Shown here one piece after another: positions 1 through 8,694 of a DNA stretch of 49,991 bases. The number at the start of each line of letters is the position of its first letter. The first letter of the stretch is position 1. The notes under the pieces are model-generated. The model saw only the letters and a program-made list of their open reading frames with translations. It searched no databases and was not told the DNA's origin. The stretch is from Saprospiraceae bacterium (GTDB lineage Bacteria; Bacteroidota; Bacteroidia; Chitinophagales; Saprospiraceae): NCBI GenBank assembly GCA_016719855.1, contig JADJYH010000052.1:1-49991 (forward strand), read 5' to 3'. The position numbers and the translations under genes were made by a program.

Positions 1-273
1 CTTTAAGGCCAAAAATCTCGAACAAAAACAGTTCAGTTAGTTACATTGATGACAAGGCTTTTGAACTAATTTTCTAAGCTAACAAACCTAAAACCATTTA
101 ATCCCGTTGTATCAAAACCAAGTTTACCCTAGGCATTGGAGCAAATTAATTGACCATTTTAACCCAAATTTTTAATCCTTCCCCCAGTTTTAGCGCACCT
201 ACGACGCAGAACGACACCACTGTTTTCTAAAAACTTGAACTATGAGGCATCTCTTCTTTTACAATAATGTGCG

Positions 274-1243
274 GTGGTATGGATTGCCATACTCAACCCA
301 CGCTGCTACAATTTAAGCGCAAAACAAGGTAGCTCGGGTACCAGGGAAATTCATGGGCCGATGCTACTGGCGACTAAACGCAGCCTTTTCATCGCTGAGT
401 CTGGCGACCAGGTGTGGGTGGCAAAGGGGGCATATTGCCCGACGAACCAACTGGACAGAAGAATTGCTTCAAGCACCTTCCGGGGTAAAGTCTGGCAGCT
501 TACAAGCAATGGAAACCTCAGTCGTCAGCGTCCGATGTGTAAAGCTCAGAAATCCATTCTGAGCGGCAACATCAGTTTCTAAGACCGACAATTCCGACAA
601 TTCCACACGTTAGTTTAATATTGAAAAATGCAGATGAAGTACACTGCTCGATGGCTTTATTGTAGCGGATGCTTTGCCGATGGTGCTGGCCCAAGCGCAG
701 ATAAAGACCGATGTGGAGGCGGAATCTATATTGATGGATCAGGCCAAGGCAACGAGTCAAAGCCTAAGATTCAGAACTGCATTTTACAGAATAACTATGC
801 CCGTGACGGCGGTGCAGCTTATGTGAACGGCCGTGGAGGTGTGAGCAATCCAACCTTTATCAATTGTGAGTTCCAAAACAACAAGGTTGACCTTGATGGT
901 GGCGCCATATTCAATGATGGCCGCCAAAGAGGCAGGTTAGCAAAGCGAACGCAACTTTCCAAGGCTGCTTGTTCAGTGGCAATAAGGCCAACTATGGTGG
1001 CGCCCTGTGCAACTATGGTGGCAAGGGACAATGCAACCCCATCATCAAAAACTGTATTTTCCGTAACAATGAGGCTTTCCTGCGAGGAGGGGCCATCTTT
1101 AACATGGATGTGAGGCCAACAAACCTGTGACAAATGACAGTCAGTTTGTTGATAACCAAGCAGTGGCAGGAGAGGGGATTTACACCTTCAGTAAGCCGGA
1201 AGCCAAAGAAAAATCAGAACAGGTGAAATTAAAAATGAATTGA
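274..1243 (+). pseudogene. Frameshifted beta-helix surface protein
   Basis: A secreted or cell-surface parallel beta-helix protein can be pieced together from several reading frames. The early part (about 390-560) reads GDQVWVAKGAYCPT, then DRR and ILSGNI, the usual start of Bacteroidota beta-helix proteins. The middle (about 680-930) has the repeats NCILQNNYARDGGAAY and NCEFQNNKVDLDGGAIFN. After a frame change near 930 the repeats continue as CLFSGNKANYGGALCNYGG and NCIFRNNEAFLRGGAIFN. A last change near 1115 leads to QFVDNQAVAGEGIYTFSK and a stop at 1241-1243. The GGAI-N and NC-F-N repeats are the rungs of polymorphic-membrane-protein-like helices. No start codon or signal peptide is clear. 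At least four indels break the frame; they may be sequencing errors or real decay, because this end of the window is unusually error-dense. The substrate or ligand is unknown. Confidence 0.6.
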
Positions 1244-2042
1244 GGAGTATGATTTTGAAAGCATTAATCATTCAACTAAACCATCCCTATTATGAGAGAG
1301 AGCGTGTGTCTATTATACAGAGGTTGGTGGCTGTTTTTTCATGCCACCAGCTTTCTTTTAAAGCAACGAACGACTCCGGGTTATGCAATGGGGTTCTCTA
1401 GATAATGGACACGTTTTATATTAATTGGCTAAGAAAGGAGGCCAATCCCAATACCACAAGTTTTATAGCCATGAAATAGTTTGGAACTGGGCTAGGGATA
1501 TTGACCAGTTATACTCAATATCCTATGACCAATTCATTTCCAATATGGCCAAAAGAGATTGATTATCCATAGTTTGAACATATCCAAAGTTATTCCTCTG
1601 CTTGAAAACACTATAGCAGCGGCAGTATTGAAATTCAATAAACAATTCCTACTAGTTTATTGCACTTTGCTGCCAAAAGGATTGATGCGGCTTAAAACAA
1701 ACAACTAAAGAACGGACCGCTCTACCCCCTTTTTTTTGATTCTTAGAGCTTAATGATACGGGTTTTTTCATGCTGACTTATTTATGATGTGACACACATC
1801 ACGAAATACTGATCGTAGGAAGATACGTGATGTTTGATTCTCGCAGGTCTCTATCCGGGCAACTGGAAGAGGCCTTTTGTAGTGCCTATTATATGCAATA
1901 GTATAGGCTGAATAAGGTGCCATTTTTTCGGCGTTGAAGCGGCAGGGATGGAAGGTAATCTTGATGGAAAAAATGGTTGTGGCTAGTGGCATATCCCTTT
2001 TTTTGCGTAAAATGCACCGTCTTTTTACGCAACGCAGAATGA
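1244..2042. other. Stretch with no recognisable gene
   Basis: About 800 bases without a supported gene. Open frames are short and have no recognisable composition or motif. A TTG-started frame from 1255 gives 49 codons of unplaced sequence. The 75-codon minus-strand frame at 1768-1992 has no ribosome-binding site or family resemblance. A poly-T run near 1731-1737 could end transcription, but no strong stem precedes it. The stretch may hold further decayed or error-ridden coding sequence like its left neighbour. Confidence 0.4.
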
Positions 2043-2761
2043 ATGAACGACTACTTGTTTTTTCAGCCCAACGAAAACTTCCACCTTTTCGGCCAACAGC
2101 ACCTTTTGGTGATAGCGCTGACCGTAGCCATGAGCATCAGTTTGGCCATTTTCGCCAAGAAAAAACTGGCACATGATAGTCAGTTGCGCCTTGGCCGGGG
2201 CATCACCGTCTGCTTGCAATCATGGTGGTCGGGTGGATTGCCATACGGCTCGTCCTGGGGCAGTTCGACCACAAGACCGATTTACCACTCGACATCTGCA
2301 ACATCGTAGCGTTGGCACTGCCGCTGCTGATGTGGAACCCCAACCGGCGGGTACATGAAGTACTGTATTTTTGGGTCATGGCAGGCACGATTCAGGCGGT
2401 GCTGACGCCCCATCTGTTTGAGGGATTCCCTCATTTCACGTTCATCAAATATTTTACCGTACACGGTGGACTGGTGGTATTTGCGGTGTACGCAACGGTC
2501 GTTTACGGCATACGCCCGGGTTGGCGCAGCTTGTGGCGCTCATTTTTTGCGCTGCAAATTTATATACTATCACTCTACCTCATTAACCGCCTGCTTGGCT
2601 CCAACTATGCCTACCTCATGGGCAAGCCACCCACTGCCTCTGCCCTTGACTACCTCGGCGACTATCCTTGGTACCTGCTCGTGAGCGAGGGTTTGGCCTT
2701 GGTGATGTTCATTTTGGTGCTGCTCCCAGTGTTGCCACGACGTGAAGTTGTCAAGGCATGA
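2043..2761 (+). CDS. YwaF/TIGR02206-type integral membrane protein (frameshifted)
   Basis: A polytopic membrane protein of about 239 residues resembling the YwaF/TIGR02206 family (TMEM164-like), whose role is not established. The first frame begins MNDYLFFQPNENFHLFGQQH and includes a first membrane segment (LLVIALTVAMSISLAIFA). The frame changes near 2215-2222, where one base appears to be missing between TTG and CAATC. The second frame then reads IMVVGWIAIRL, DLPLDICNIVALALPLL, the conserved FTFIKYFTVHGGLV segment, and a C-terminal pair of helices. The histidine in the YFTVHGG segment and the LDICN motif are typical of the family. The fructosamine-kinase-like gene starts about 95 bases downstream on the same strand. 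The break sits in an otherwise well-conserved protein, so a base error is the likeliest cause. Confidence 0.75.
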
Positions 2762-2854
2762 GGTGTTTTTTTTGACAAAATGACTTCTCCGCAACTTTGT
2801 ATTTTTGATGCAACAAGCACTACCTCGCTGCTTGATTCAACGCCAAACAACAGC

Positions 2855-3719
2855 ATGCTACCTTCCACCATCCTGCAAAAATGCCTTGAAATTCTTGGTG
2901 CCGACATCCGTTCAGCACGCCCTGTGACTGGCGGCGACATCAATCAGGCAATTCTATTGGAAACCTCCGCTGGCCAGTTTTTTTTGAAAATAAACCCCGC
3001 ACCGACTGCGGGAAGCATGTTCGAGGCAGAAGCTGCCGGCCTGGCTCTGCTGGCCTCCGCCAATGCCATCCGAACCCCCGCCGTGATAGGTTTTGGAGAC
3101 ACCCCAGAAGGTGGATTCCTGCTGTTGGAGTACATCGAAACGGACTTCCGACCACTTGATTTTTGGGAGAAATTCGGGTGCCGCCCTAGCCACCTTGCAC
3201 CGCTCCACCGCTCCCTCCTTTGGCCTCGGCCAAGATAATTTTATCGGTTCATTGCGCCAGCAAAACTGCCAGCACAGCACTTGGCCAGACTTCTACATCC
3301 ACGAGCGGCTATTGCCCCAACTCGACATTGCTAAGCGACAAAATCAACTGCAACCCGTTGATTTTCAGCAGTTTGAACAACTGTTCAAACTGCTACCGGA
3401 ACTGTGCCCCTCCGAGCCGCCCGCCCTCATTCAAGGCGACCTTTGGAGCGGCAACTTCCTGTGCGAAACAAAAGGCAATCCCGTGGTTTTTGACCCGGCA
3501 GTAAGCTACGCCCACCGGGAAATGGACTTGGCCACGAGCCGCTTGTTTGGCGGCTTTGAGCGCCCGTTTTATCGCAGTTATGAGGAGGCTTGGCCGCTGG
3601 CCCCAGGCTTCGAGCAGCGGCTTCCAGTTTATCAACTTTACTACTTGCTGGTGCATGTGAACCTGTTCGGTGGCGGGTACGTTGGGTCGGTGCGTTCCAT
3701 CTTGAAGAAGTTAATTTGA
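2855..3719 (+). CDS. Fructosamine/ketosamine-3-kinase family protein (frameshifted)
   Basis: A small-molecule kinase of the FN3K family, which phosphorylates sugar-amine adducts on proteins as part of deglycation. Starting at MLPSTILQKCLEIL the product would be about 288 residues, the usual family length; an in-frame ATG at 2780 would add 25 residues of poor character. The N-lobe has VTGGDINQA, FFLKIN (the ATP-binding lysine) and an EAEAAGLALL helix. The frame changes near 3178, between FWEKFG and GAALATLHR. The C-lobe has the catalytic-loop motif IQGDLWSGN, followed by VVFDPAVSYAHREMDLA, the metal-binding and substrate region. The usual HGDLW histidine is glutamine here. The reading frame ends with VRSILKKLI. 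Family assignment is firm; the natural substrate is not known. Confidence 0.85.
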
Positions 3720-3729
3720 AAAAGATGAA

Positions 3730-3759
3730 TTGGGAAATTCAGATTTCGGCGTAAATTTG
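3730..3759 (+). promoter_or_regulatory. Bacteroidota-type promoter of the tRNA-Arg gene
   Basis: TTG at 3730-3732, then exactly 19 bases, then TAAATTTG at 3752-3759. This matches the Bacteroidota housekeeping sigma consensus TTG-N19-TAnnTTTG. The tRNA starts 12 bases after the -7 box, which leaves room for a short 5' leader. Confidence 0.8.
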
Positions 3760-3771
3760 CGCCCCGCAAGC

Positions 3772-3846
3772 GGTCCCGTAGTTCAACGGATAGAATGGAG
3801 GTTTCCTAAACCTTAGATATGGGTTCGATTCCCGTCGGGACTACCA
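3772..3846 (+). tRNA. tRNA-Arg (anticodon CCU)
   Basis: A cloverleaf can be folded by eye. The acceptor stem pairs GGTCCCG with CGGGACT (one G-U at the base), followed by discriminator A and an encoded CCA. The anticodon stem GAGGT/ACCTT encloses the loop TTCCTAA, with CCT as the anticodon, reading the Arg codon AGG. The T arm is ATGGG-TTCGATT-CCCGT. The gene has a consensus promoter upstream and a strong hairpin terminator downstream, so it is probably a one-gene transcript. Confidence 0.95.
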
Positions 3847-3861
3847 AAACAAAATCAGGAT

Positions 3862-3906
3862 GCCGTAAGTCGCTTTTAATCAGTGATTTACGGCTTTTTT
3901 GTTTTT
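3862..3906 (+). terminator. Intrinsic terminator after tRNA-Arg
   Basis: GCCGTAAGTCGC (3862-3873) pairs with GTGATTTACGGC (3883-3894) over 12 base pairs, including two G-U pairs, with a 9-base loop. TTTTTTGTTTTT follows. This is a textbook rho-independent terminator for the tRNA transcript. Confidence 0.85.
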
Positions 3907-4048
3907 AAAAATACTTTATTTTGCCCTCCTTTTTTCTATTTCTTATTTCAGCACTGTTTCAGTGAAACACGAAAACTGTTGGAACTAGCTTTTTAACGGG
4001 AACGAAATTTCGCGAGTTCCGAGGGACTGATTATGAAGAAAATTATCC

Positions 4049-4864
4049 TCACACCCCGCTCCAAGCACTGAACCCGCCATCCACCGGAATCACCGTTCCC
4101 GTTACAAATTTTGAGGCTGCCGAGGAGAGCCAAATGGCTGTACCAATGAGTTCTTCAGGTTCGCCGAAGCGCTGAGTAGGCGTTTTGCGGATGACCGTTT
4201 GGCCTCGTTCCGTGAAGCTGCCATCCTCGTTGGTCAGCAAGCGCCGGTTTTGGTCGGTTATGAAAAACCCCGGCGCAATGGCGTTCACCCGAACGCCTTC
4301 GCCAAACTTTAGCGCCACTTCCACTGCCAGCCATTTGGTGAAACAGTCCACCGCAGCCTTTGCCGTCGAGTAACCGGGCACCCGGGTTACCGCTTGTTGC
4401 GCCGTCATGGAGGAGATGTTGATGATGCTGCCGGATTTGGCTTCGGCCATCGGTTTGCCGAAAATCATGGTGGGCAGCACCGTGCCATCGAAATTGAGCG
4501 CCACCACTTTTTGAAAGTTTTGGAACGGGTGGTTGAAGAAATTGTCTTCCGGTGGAATGGCCGCCCCGGGGATATTGCCACCCGCCCCGTTGATGAGGAT
4601 GTCAATCTTGCCCCATTTTGTCAACACGTAATCACAGGCTGCCTGCAATGCTGCCGCATCAAGCACGTCGGCTACCAGCGGGAGCGCTTCGCCGCCTGCC
4701 GCCTCGATTTCGGCGACCATCGCCAGCACTTTGCTGGGCGTCCTGCCGAGGATGGCTACTTTAGTGCCTCGTTTGGCCATGCCTTTTGCGATGGCACCGC
4801 AGAGAATGCCAGAACCGCCGGTGATGACAGCGGTTTTGTTTTTCAAGTTGAACAATGTATCCAT
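4049..4864 (-). CDS. SDR-family oxidoreductase, D-mannonate oxidoreductase-like
   Basis: A short-chain dehydrogenase/reductase of about 271 residues. The start MDTLFNLKNKTAVITGG is preferred to the longer ATG at 4927 because the Rossmann strand begins at once. It shows the TGGSGIL-G nucleotide motif, the NGAGG motif, the NISSM catalytic serine and the YSTAK catalytic Tyr/Lys pair. The C-terminus VTGTVIPVDGGFSAWSGV is typical of classical SDRs. Residues such as GNIPGA and FFITDQNRRLL resemble SDRs annotated as fructuronate/D-mannonate reductases in uronic-acid catabolism, but no uronate genes are nearby, so the substrate is a guess. A possible -7 box (TATGTTTG on the minus strand at 4907-4900) precedes it. 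The neighbour on its right is divergent. Confidence 0.85.
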   Translation of the reverse strand: MDTLFNLKNKTAVITGGSGILCGAIAKGMAKRGTKVAILGRTPSKVLAMVAEIEAAGGEALPLVADVLDAAALQAACDYVLTKWGKIDILINGAGGNIPGAAIPPEDNFFNHPFQNFQKVVALNFDGTVLPTMIFGKPMAEAKSGSIINISSMTAQQAVTRVPGYSTAKAAVDCFTKWLAVEVALKFGEGVRVNAIAPGFFITDQNRRLLTNEDGSFTERGQTVIRKTPTQRFGEPEELIGTAIWLSSAASKFVTGTVIPVDGGFSAWSGV

Positions 4865-5039
4865 CCGTTGTATTTTTAGTGGAATCAAAACGCGTCGTGC
4901 AAACATAGACAACGACGAGCAAAGCACCTGAAGGCAGGTTTCAAAAAGCCTACATTCAAGTCAATAAAATTCAGAGATTTGCGCCGATTTTTAATCAAAA
5001 TTAGAGTGACAAAAAGCCCGGCAGCGCTAAAAAAAACTC

Positions 5040-5699
5040 ATGCTCCGCACCATCGCACATATCTTTTCCATCCTTTTCCACCCGTTGCTCATGGTGACGT
5101 ACATGCTCTTGCTCTTGCTCATAATTAACCCCTACCAATTTGGGGTAAACAGCATTTCGGGGCAATGGAAACTGGTATTGATGGTGTTTCTTTCCACGTT
5201 TGCGATGCCTATTTTTGCGGTTTTTATGATGAAATCGCTCAACATGGTCAAGTCTATGCAGCTCGAAGACCGTTTTGAGCGAATCGGGCCGTACATACTC
5301 ACGGGCGTTTTTTACCTCTGGATGTTCATCAATTTCTACAACAACCCGATGATACCCAAAACGCTGGTCATCGTGATGCTCGGCTCCACGATTGCGCTTT
5401 TCTTGGCGTTTTTCTTCAACAATTTTTCAAAAATAAGTGCCCATGCGGCAGGTATGGGCGGACTGGTGGGCATGGCGCTGATCAATTCCGCATTCTTCAA
5501 TTTTGATACGTTTACGCTGAACTTCGGCTTACTGGGCACTTACGAAATAAGCACCAATTTCGTGCTGATGACCATGATTGTTTTGGCTGGTGTGGTTTGT
5601 ACGTCTAGGCTGTTGCTGGGAGCGCATACCGAAAAGCAACTCTACATTGGCTTCGCCGTTGGGTTTGCAGCGCAATTCATCGCCATGTTGTTTATCTGA
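5040..5699 (+). CDS. Conserved Bacteroidota membrane protein, possibly PAP2-like
   Basis: A 219-residue inner-membrane protein with about six hydrophobic segments: near residues 5-28, 44-64, 82-100, 108-124, 138-160 and 170-215. The segment FSKISAHAAGMGGLVGMAL resembles the S-x-H-A-A-G motif of PAP2-type phosphatases. A preceding LEDRFERIGPYI contains charged residues in the place of the other PAP2 motif, but the full phosphatase signature is not clear. Proteins that start like MLRTIAHIFSILFHPLLMVTYMLLL are common in Bacteroidota and are usually annotated as hypothetical. It stands alone, diverging from the SDR gene and converging on the monooxygenase gene. The frame is intact. Confidence 0.7.
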   Translation: MLRTIAHIFSILFHPLLMVTYMLLLLLIINPYQFGVNSISGQWKLVLMVFLSTFAMPIFAVFMMKSLNMVKSMQLEDRFERIGPYILTGVFYLWMFINFYNNPMIPKTLVIVMLGSTIALFLAFFFNNFSKISAHAAGMGGLVGMALINSAFFNFDTFTLNFGLLGTYEISTNFVLMTMIVLAGVVCTSRLLLGAHTEKQLYIGFAVGFAAQFIAMLFI

Positions 5700-5741
5700 T
5701 TGCGTTACTGTCTGACGGATTTTCATTCTCCATCTTCAAGT

Positions 5742-6032
5742 CTAAACTCCCACCACTTCCACCGTCCAAGCATCGGGCTTTTCGGCAAACAACGCCTTCG
5801 TCTTCGCCCAAGTGGCCTTGAACAATTCCGACTGCCGATAGCCCTCCAGCGCTGACTCGTCCTCCCAAAAACTGAGCGTAAACAGTACGTTGGGCTGCGC
5901 CAAATCCCGCAGCAGTTCGAGGTGCAGGTTGCCGTCGAAGGCCCTGATTTTGTCCTTGCTTTCTTCAAAAATGACCATGAAATCAGGCACAAATTCCTCT
6001 TGGAAGGTGAGTTTTACGATGCGTTTTACCAT
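5742..6032 (-). CDS. Antibiotic biosynthesis monooxygenase (ABM) domain protein
   Basis: A small ferredoxin-fold protein of about 96 residues, resembling the ABM/YgiN family of cofactor-poor monooxygenases and related stress proteins. It begins MVKRIVKLTFQEEFVPDFMVIFEES and continues with a helix-strand pattern ending in LFTLSFWEDESALEGYRQSELFK, the family's most recognisable part. An ATG three codons upstream (6041) is possible, but it falls within the left arm of an inverted repeat, so the shorter start is preferred. The gene lies downstream of the two cohesin-domain genes in the same direction, separated only by that repeat. The substrate is unknown. Confidence 0.8.
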   Translation of the reverse strand: MVKRIVKLTFQEEFVPDFMVIFEESKDKIRAFDGNLHLELLRDLAQPNVLFTLSFWEDESALEGYRQSELFKATWAKTKALFAEKPDAWTVEVVGV

Positions 6033-6035
6033 AAC

Positions 6036-6126
6036 AGACATTAGATGTCAGACTTTAGACTTTAGACCAGTGACTGCTGATTTCGAGCGTGGCCGTCTAA
6101 GGTCTAATGTCTAAAATCTAGTGTCT
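6036..6126. repeat. Heptamer-built inverted repeat filling an intergenic gap
   Basis: The left arm at 6036-6068 and right arm at 6095-6126 are reverse complements at most positions (about 85-90% by eye). Each arm is a degenerate tandem repeat of seven bases, of the form GTCTAAA. The spacer is 26 bases. The element fills the gap between the cohesin lipoprotein stop codon (6128-6126) and the ABM gene start. It could act as a transcript hairpin, or it may be an inserted fold-back element like those at 24.2, 26.8 and 36.5 kb. Confidence 0.8.
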
Positions 6127-6731
6127 CACTTCACCAGCACCGTGCCCGGCGTGGCGTCGAGGGTGAGGAACTCGCTGTTCACGTTGGCGATTTCGATAGT
6201 GGTCGGTTCGTTGATTAGCTGCACGGCGGACTTGCTGCCCGGTATGCCAATGGTTTCAAAACAGATTTCGTAGAGGGTATCACCATCGCCCTTGCTGATG
6301 CCCTTCACGTTGGCGTCGAACCACGAGTGGGTGAGCAGGCCCTTGTCCAGTATATGCTTGCCGAAGTTCTCGGCGCTGAGTTGTGGGAGGTTAAAACCCT
6401 GCAAGCCCTTGAATTTCAACACTTTGGGATCCCATTTTATGCTGTACTGCATGGATACGATGGCCTTAAAATTACGGGTGCTGACGCTCACGCAAGCATC
6501 CGATCCTTTCGGGGCGGACTTCCCACTGACAATCAGGTTTATGATGCCGCCGGTCTTGGGGCGGGTGTCCTGTGGTGGCTCGGTGGGTGCGGGTGAAGGC
6601 TCGGTAGGTGAGGTTTTGGAGGCCTCCAATGCCTGGGCAGTGGCAGCTTCCCGGGCCTTGTCGTCGCCGCAAGAAGCAAGCATTGAGAAGCAAAATAATA
6701 CGATAACTATCTGAAAATGAGGGAGTTTCAT
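6126..6731 (-). CDS. Cohesin-domain lipoprotein
   Basis: A 201-residue exported lipoprotein. The signal peptide ends in a lipobox, SMLASCGDD, with cysteine at about residue 21. A Pro/Thr/Ser-rich linker (about residues 38-58) leads to a cohesin-like beta-sandwich (about 62-200). That domain shows VSMQYSIKWDPKVLKFKG, FGKHILDKGLLTHSWFD and GDTLYEICFETIGIPGS, the standard Bacteroidota cohesin pattern. It is paralogous to the next gene upstream (6812-7381), and both end in an IEIAN / L-L-T-G-V strand. No dockerin-bearing partner is visible in the window, so its ligand is unknown; in Bacteroidota such domains are often unlinked to cellulosomes. Confidence 0.8.
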   Translation of the reverse strand: MKLPHFQIVIVLFCFSMLASCGDDKAREAATAQALEASKTSPTEPSPAPTEPPQDTRPKTGGIINLIVSGKSAPKGSDACVSVSTRNFKAIVSMQYSIKWDPKVLKFKGLQGFNLPQLSAENFGKHILDKGLLTHSWFDANVKGISKGDGDTLYEICFETIGIPGSKSAVQLINEPTTIEIANVNSEFLTLDATPGTVLVK

Positions 6732-6811
6732 GCGAAGCTATATTGATGTTTGATAAAATTGCGGCTGCAAATGAACGGAAAATATCCAAATTGACCAGTT
6801 GTTCACCGCCT

Positions 6812-7381
6812 TCAATTCTTTACTCCTTCAATCCTCACTTCACCGCTCTCCGTCCTGAGGTCGAGGAAGATGCCTGACGAATTGGCAATCTCGACCGAGG
6901 TGGGCTTGCCGCTGAACTCGAATCGGGTCTTGCTGCCGGGACTGCCCACGGCCTCGAAGCATACCTCGTAGAGCTTGTGGCCGTCGGGCTTGGAGAAACC
7001 ACGCAGACCGGGGTCGTACCACGAGAAGGTCAGTGTGCCATTTTGTACGAGGTGTGCCCCGAAGCTTTGGAGGCCCATTCCCGCCAGTCCGAAACTTCGC
7101 ACTTCCTTGAATTTCAGCACTTTAGCATCCCAGTTCATGCTATACTGCATGGACAGTATCTGCTCGAAGTCCTTGGTTTTTACCTCCACACAGACTGTTT
7201 CTCCCTTGGCTGCCACCACGACGGAAGCGATCAGCGTGAGCGCCGTTACCGGCGGTATTTCGTACACTACTGTTGGGATGAACTGGTTTCGCTCCGGGAT
7301 TTTGTGTGGTGGCGGCACGAACGAGAAGGCCGACACGACGACGATGAAAAGCAAAAGCAGGTGGTAGCGGAAGTTTTTCAT
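6812..7381 (-). CDS. Secreted cohesin-domain protein
   Basis: A 189-residue paralogue of the adjacent cohesin lipoprotein. The start is MKNFRYHLLLLFIVVVSAFSF, giving a clean signal peptide; the longer ATG at 7411 would put charged residues in front of it. There is no lipobox, so the protein is probably soluble or surface-attached in another way. The cohesin-like domain (about residues 50-185) shows SMQYSMNWDAKVLKFKE, FGAHLVQNGTLTFSWYD and HKLYEVCFEAVGSPGS. The two genes are in tandem, 80 bases apart, and probably arose by duplication. One anchored and one unanchored copy may bind the same partner (inference). Confidence 0.8.
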   Translation of the reverse strand: MKNFRYHLLLLFIVVVSAFSFVPPPHKIPERNQFIPTVVYEIPPVTALTLIASVVVAAKGETVCVEVKTKDFEQILSMQYSMNWDAKVLKFKEVRSFGLAGMGLQSFGAHLVQNGTLTFSWYDPGLRGFSKPDGHKLYEVCFEAVGSPGSKTRFEFSGKPTSVEIANSSGIFLDLRTESGEVRIEGVKN

Positions 7382-7447
7382 GAAAATCAATTTAACTTTT
7401 TGTGTGAACAAAAAACATACCCCGTGCCGGAAGTGACAAAACGTCAG

Positions 7448-8671
7448 CTAAACGAGCCGTTTGACTTTCGTATTTTGGGTCAACATCAAATCTTCGCCTA
7501 AGTCCAGCAGCAGCAGCCCCGGCGACTTGCCCACTTCGATGCTGCCCAGGTCATCCTCAAATCCGAGTGCCTGCGCCCCGTTCAGCGTAGCCCAGCGCAG
7601 AAGCGTCTCGAAGCCAACATAGCTCTGGTAGCGTGCGATGGTCTTCATTTCCTCCAAAATGGAAAGCTGCCAATTGGAGGTCAGGCTGTCCGTTCCGATG
7701 CACACAACTGCTTGGTTGTCAATGAAATGGCGATAGTTCGGCAGGCGGTTTTCGATGTAAAGATTGGCATTGGGGCAGGTACACCAGAAGGTTCGTTTAG
7801 GTGTTAACCAACTATGAGCAGCTTTAATATCAAGGGGCTGCGACTCGGTATTGTGTACAAAAATCACACGAGGTCGCACATCGAGGTGTTCTAACGCATA
7901 AAAAATTGATGAAAAACCACTTGGCTGGAAGTGGTCAAGGGGGAATCCAAAAGATTTATAAAATTCAACGAAATCTCCCGTTTTATCCTTAAAAAACTGG
8001 TCTTCATGAGGTGTCTCCTGATTATGAATACTGATTGTAAAAGGCGGTTTTTCAACATAACTGAAATCAAACAGGTCAGGTATCAATTTGGAGTTGGCGT
8101 TGTTAATGTGCCAAAATAGTGTTGGTGACACCGTGTACGGCGCATGGGGCACACAGCTTTTTCGGTTGCCGCCCGTATCGCTTTGTTGTTGGAACACTTC
8201 AAAATAGCCATTAAAAGTCTCCTGTGCACGCTCGTCTCGCAGGAAGTCGAACATCTCCACGAAGCTGTAATACCGGATGGCGCTTCGGCGCTTCACGGCG
8301 GCGGTGTCGGCCTTGTTGCAGATGTCGCCGACTGCCACGATGCCTGCCTCCCACATCTCCCGGTCGCCCTGCTCGATGGCTTCGTCAATCTGCTCTTGCG
8401 GTACGTGACGGTGGTTCACGACTGTTTTCAAAAACGGCAAAAGCCCCGTCCCAGTTGGTGCCACGCCTTTCATGTGCGACAGTTCGAGGTGGCAGTGCGC
8501 ATTCACGAATCCAGGGACGATGACGCCACGGTGCGTTTCGAGCGAGGAGGGGTCGTGGTTTTCCCGGTGGTCAATGGCAAGGATTTTACCGTGGTCGTCA
8601 GAGATGACGACGGCGTTTTTGATGGGGTCGGAGGAGACGGGGAGGAGGAGGTCGGCGGTGAATTTTCGCAT
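7448..8671 (-). CDS. Amidohydrolase-family deaminase-like enzyme
   Basis: A 407-residue metal-dependent hydrolase of the chlorohydrolase/deaminase branch of the amidohydrolase superfamily. Metal and catalytic motifs are visible in order: PGFVNAHCHLELSH (H-x-H, near residue 60), SIHNQETPHEDQFF (the H-x-x-E pair), VIFVHNTES and CIGTDSLTSN (the late Asp). A beta-sandwich is formed by N- and C-terminal ends, the latter reading GSIEVGKSPGLLLLD. The HLELSH and H-x-x-E pattern recalls aminodeoxyfutalosine deaminases of the alternative menaquinone pathway, but no other such gene is present, so the substrate is open. It follows the PIN-toxin gene by 23 bases on the same strand and may be co-transcribed. 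Confidence 0.8.
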   Translation of the reverse strand: MRKFTADLLLPVSSDPIKNAVVISDDHGKILAIDHRENHDPSSLETHRGVIVPGFVNAHCHLELSHMKGVAPTGTGLLPFLKTVVNHRHVPQEQIDEAIEQGDREMWEAGIVAVGDICNKADTAAVKRRSAIRYYSFVEMFDFLRDERAQETFNGYFEVFQQQSDTGGNRKSCVPHAPYTVSPTLFWHINNANSKLIPDLFDFSYVEKPPFTISIHNQETPHEDQFFKDKTGDFVEFYKSFGFPLDHFQPSGFSSIFYALEHLDVRPRVIFVHNTESQPLDIKAAHSWLTPKRTFWCTCPNANLYIENRLPNYRHFIDNQAVVCIGTDSLTSNWQLSILEEMKTIARYQSYVGFETLLRWATLNGAQALGFEDDLGSIEVGKSPGLLLLDLGEDLMLTQNTKVKRLV

Positions 8672-8694
8672 GGAAGATGTTGATAGTCAATAAA

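Noticed and set aside
1768..1992. 75-codon minus-strand open frame
   Set aside because: No ribosome-binding site, family likeness or supporting context.
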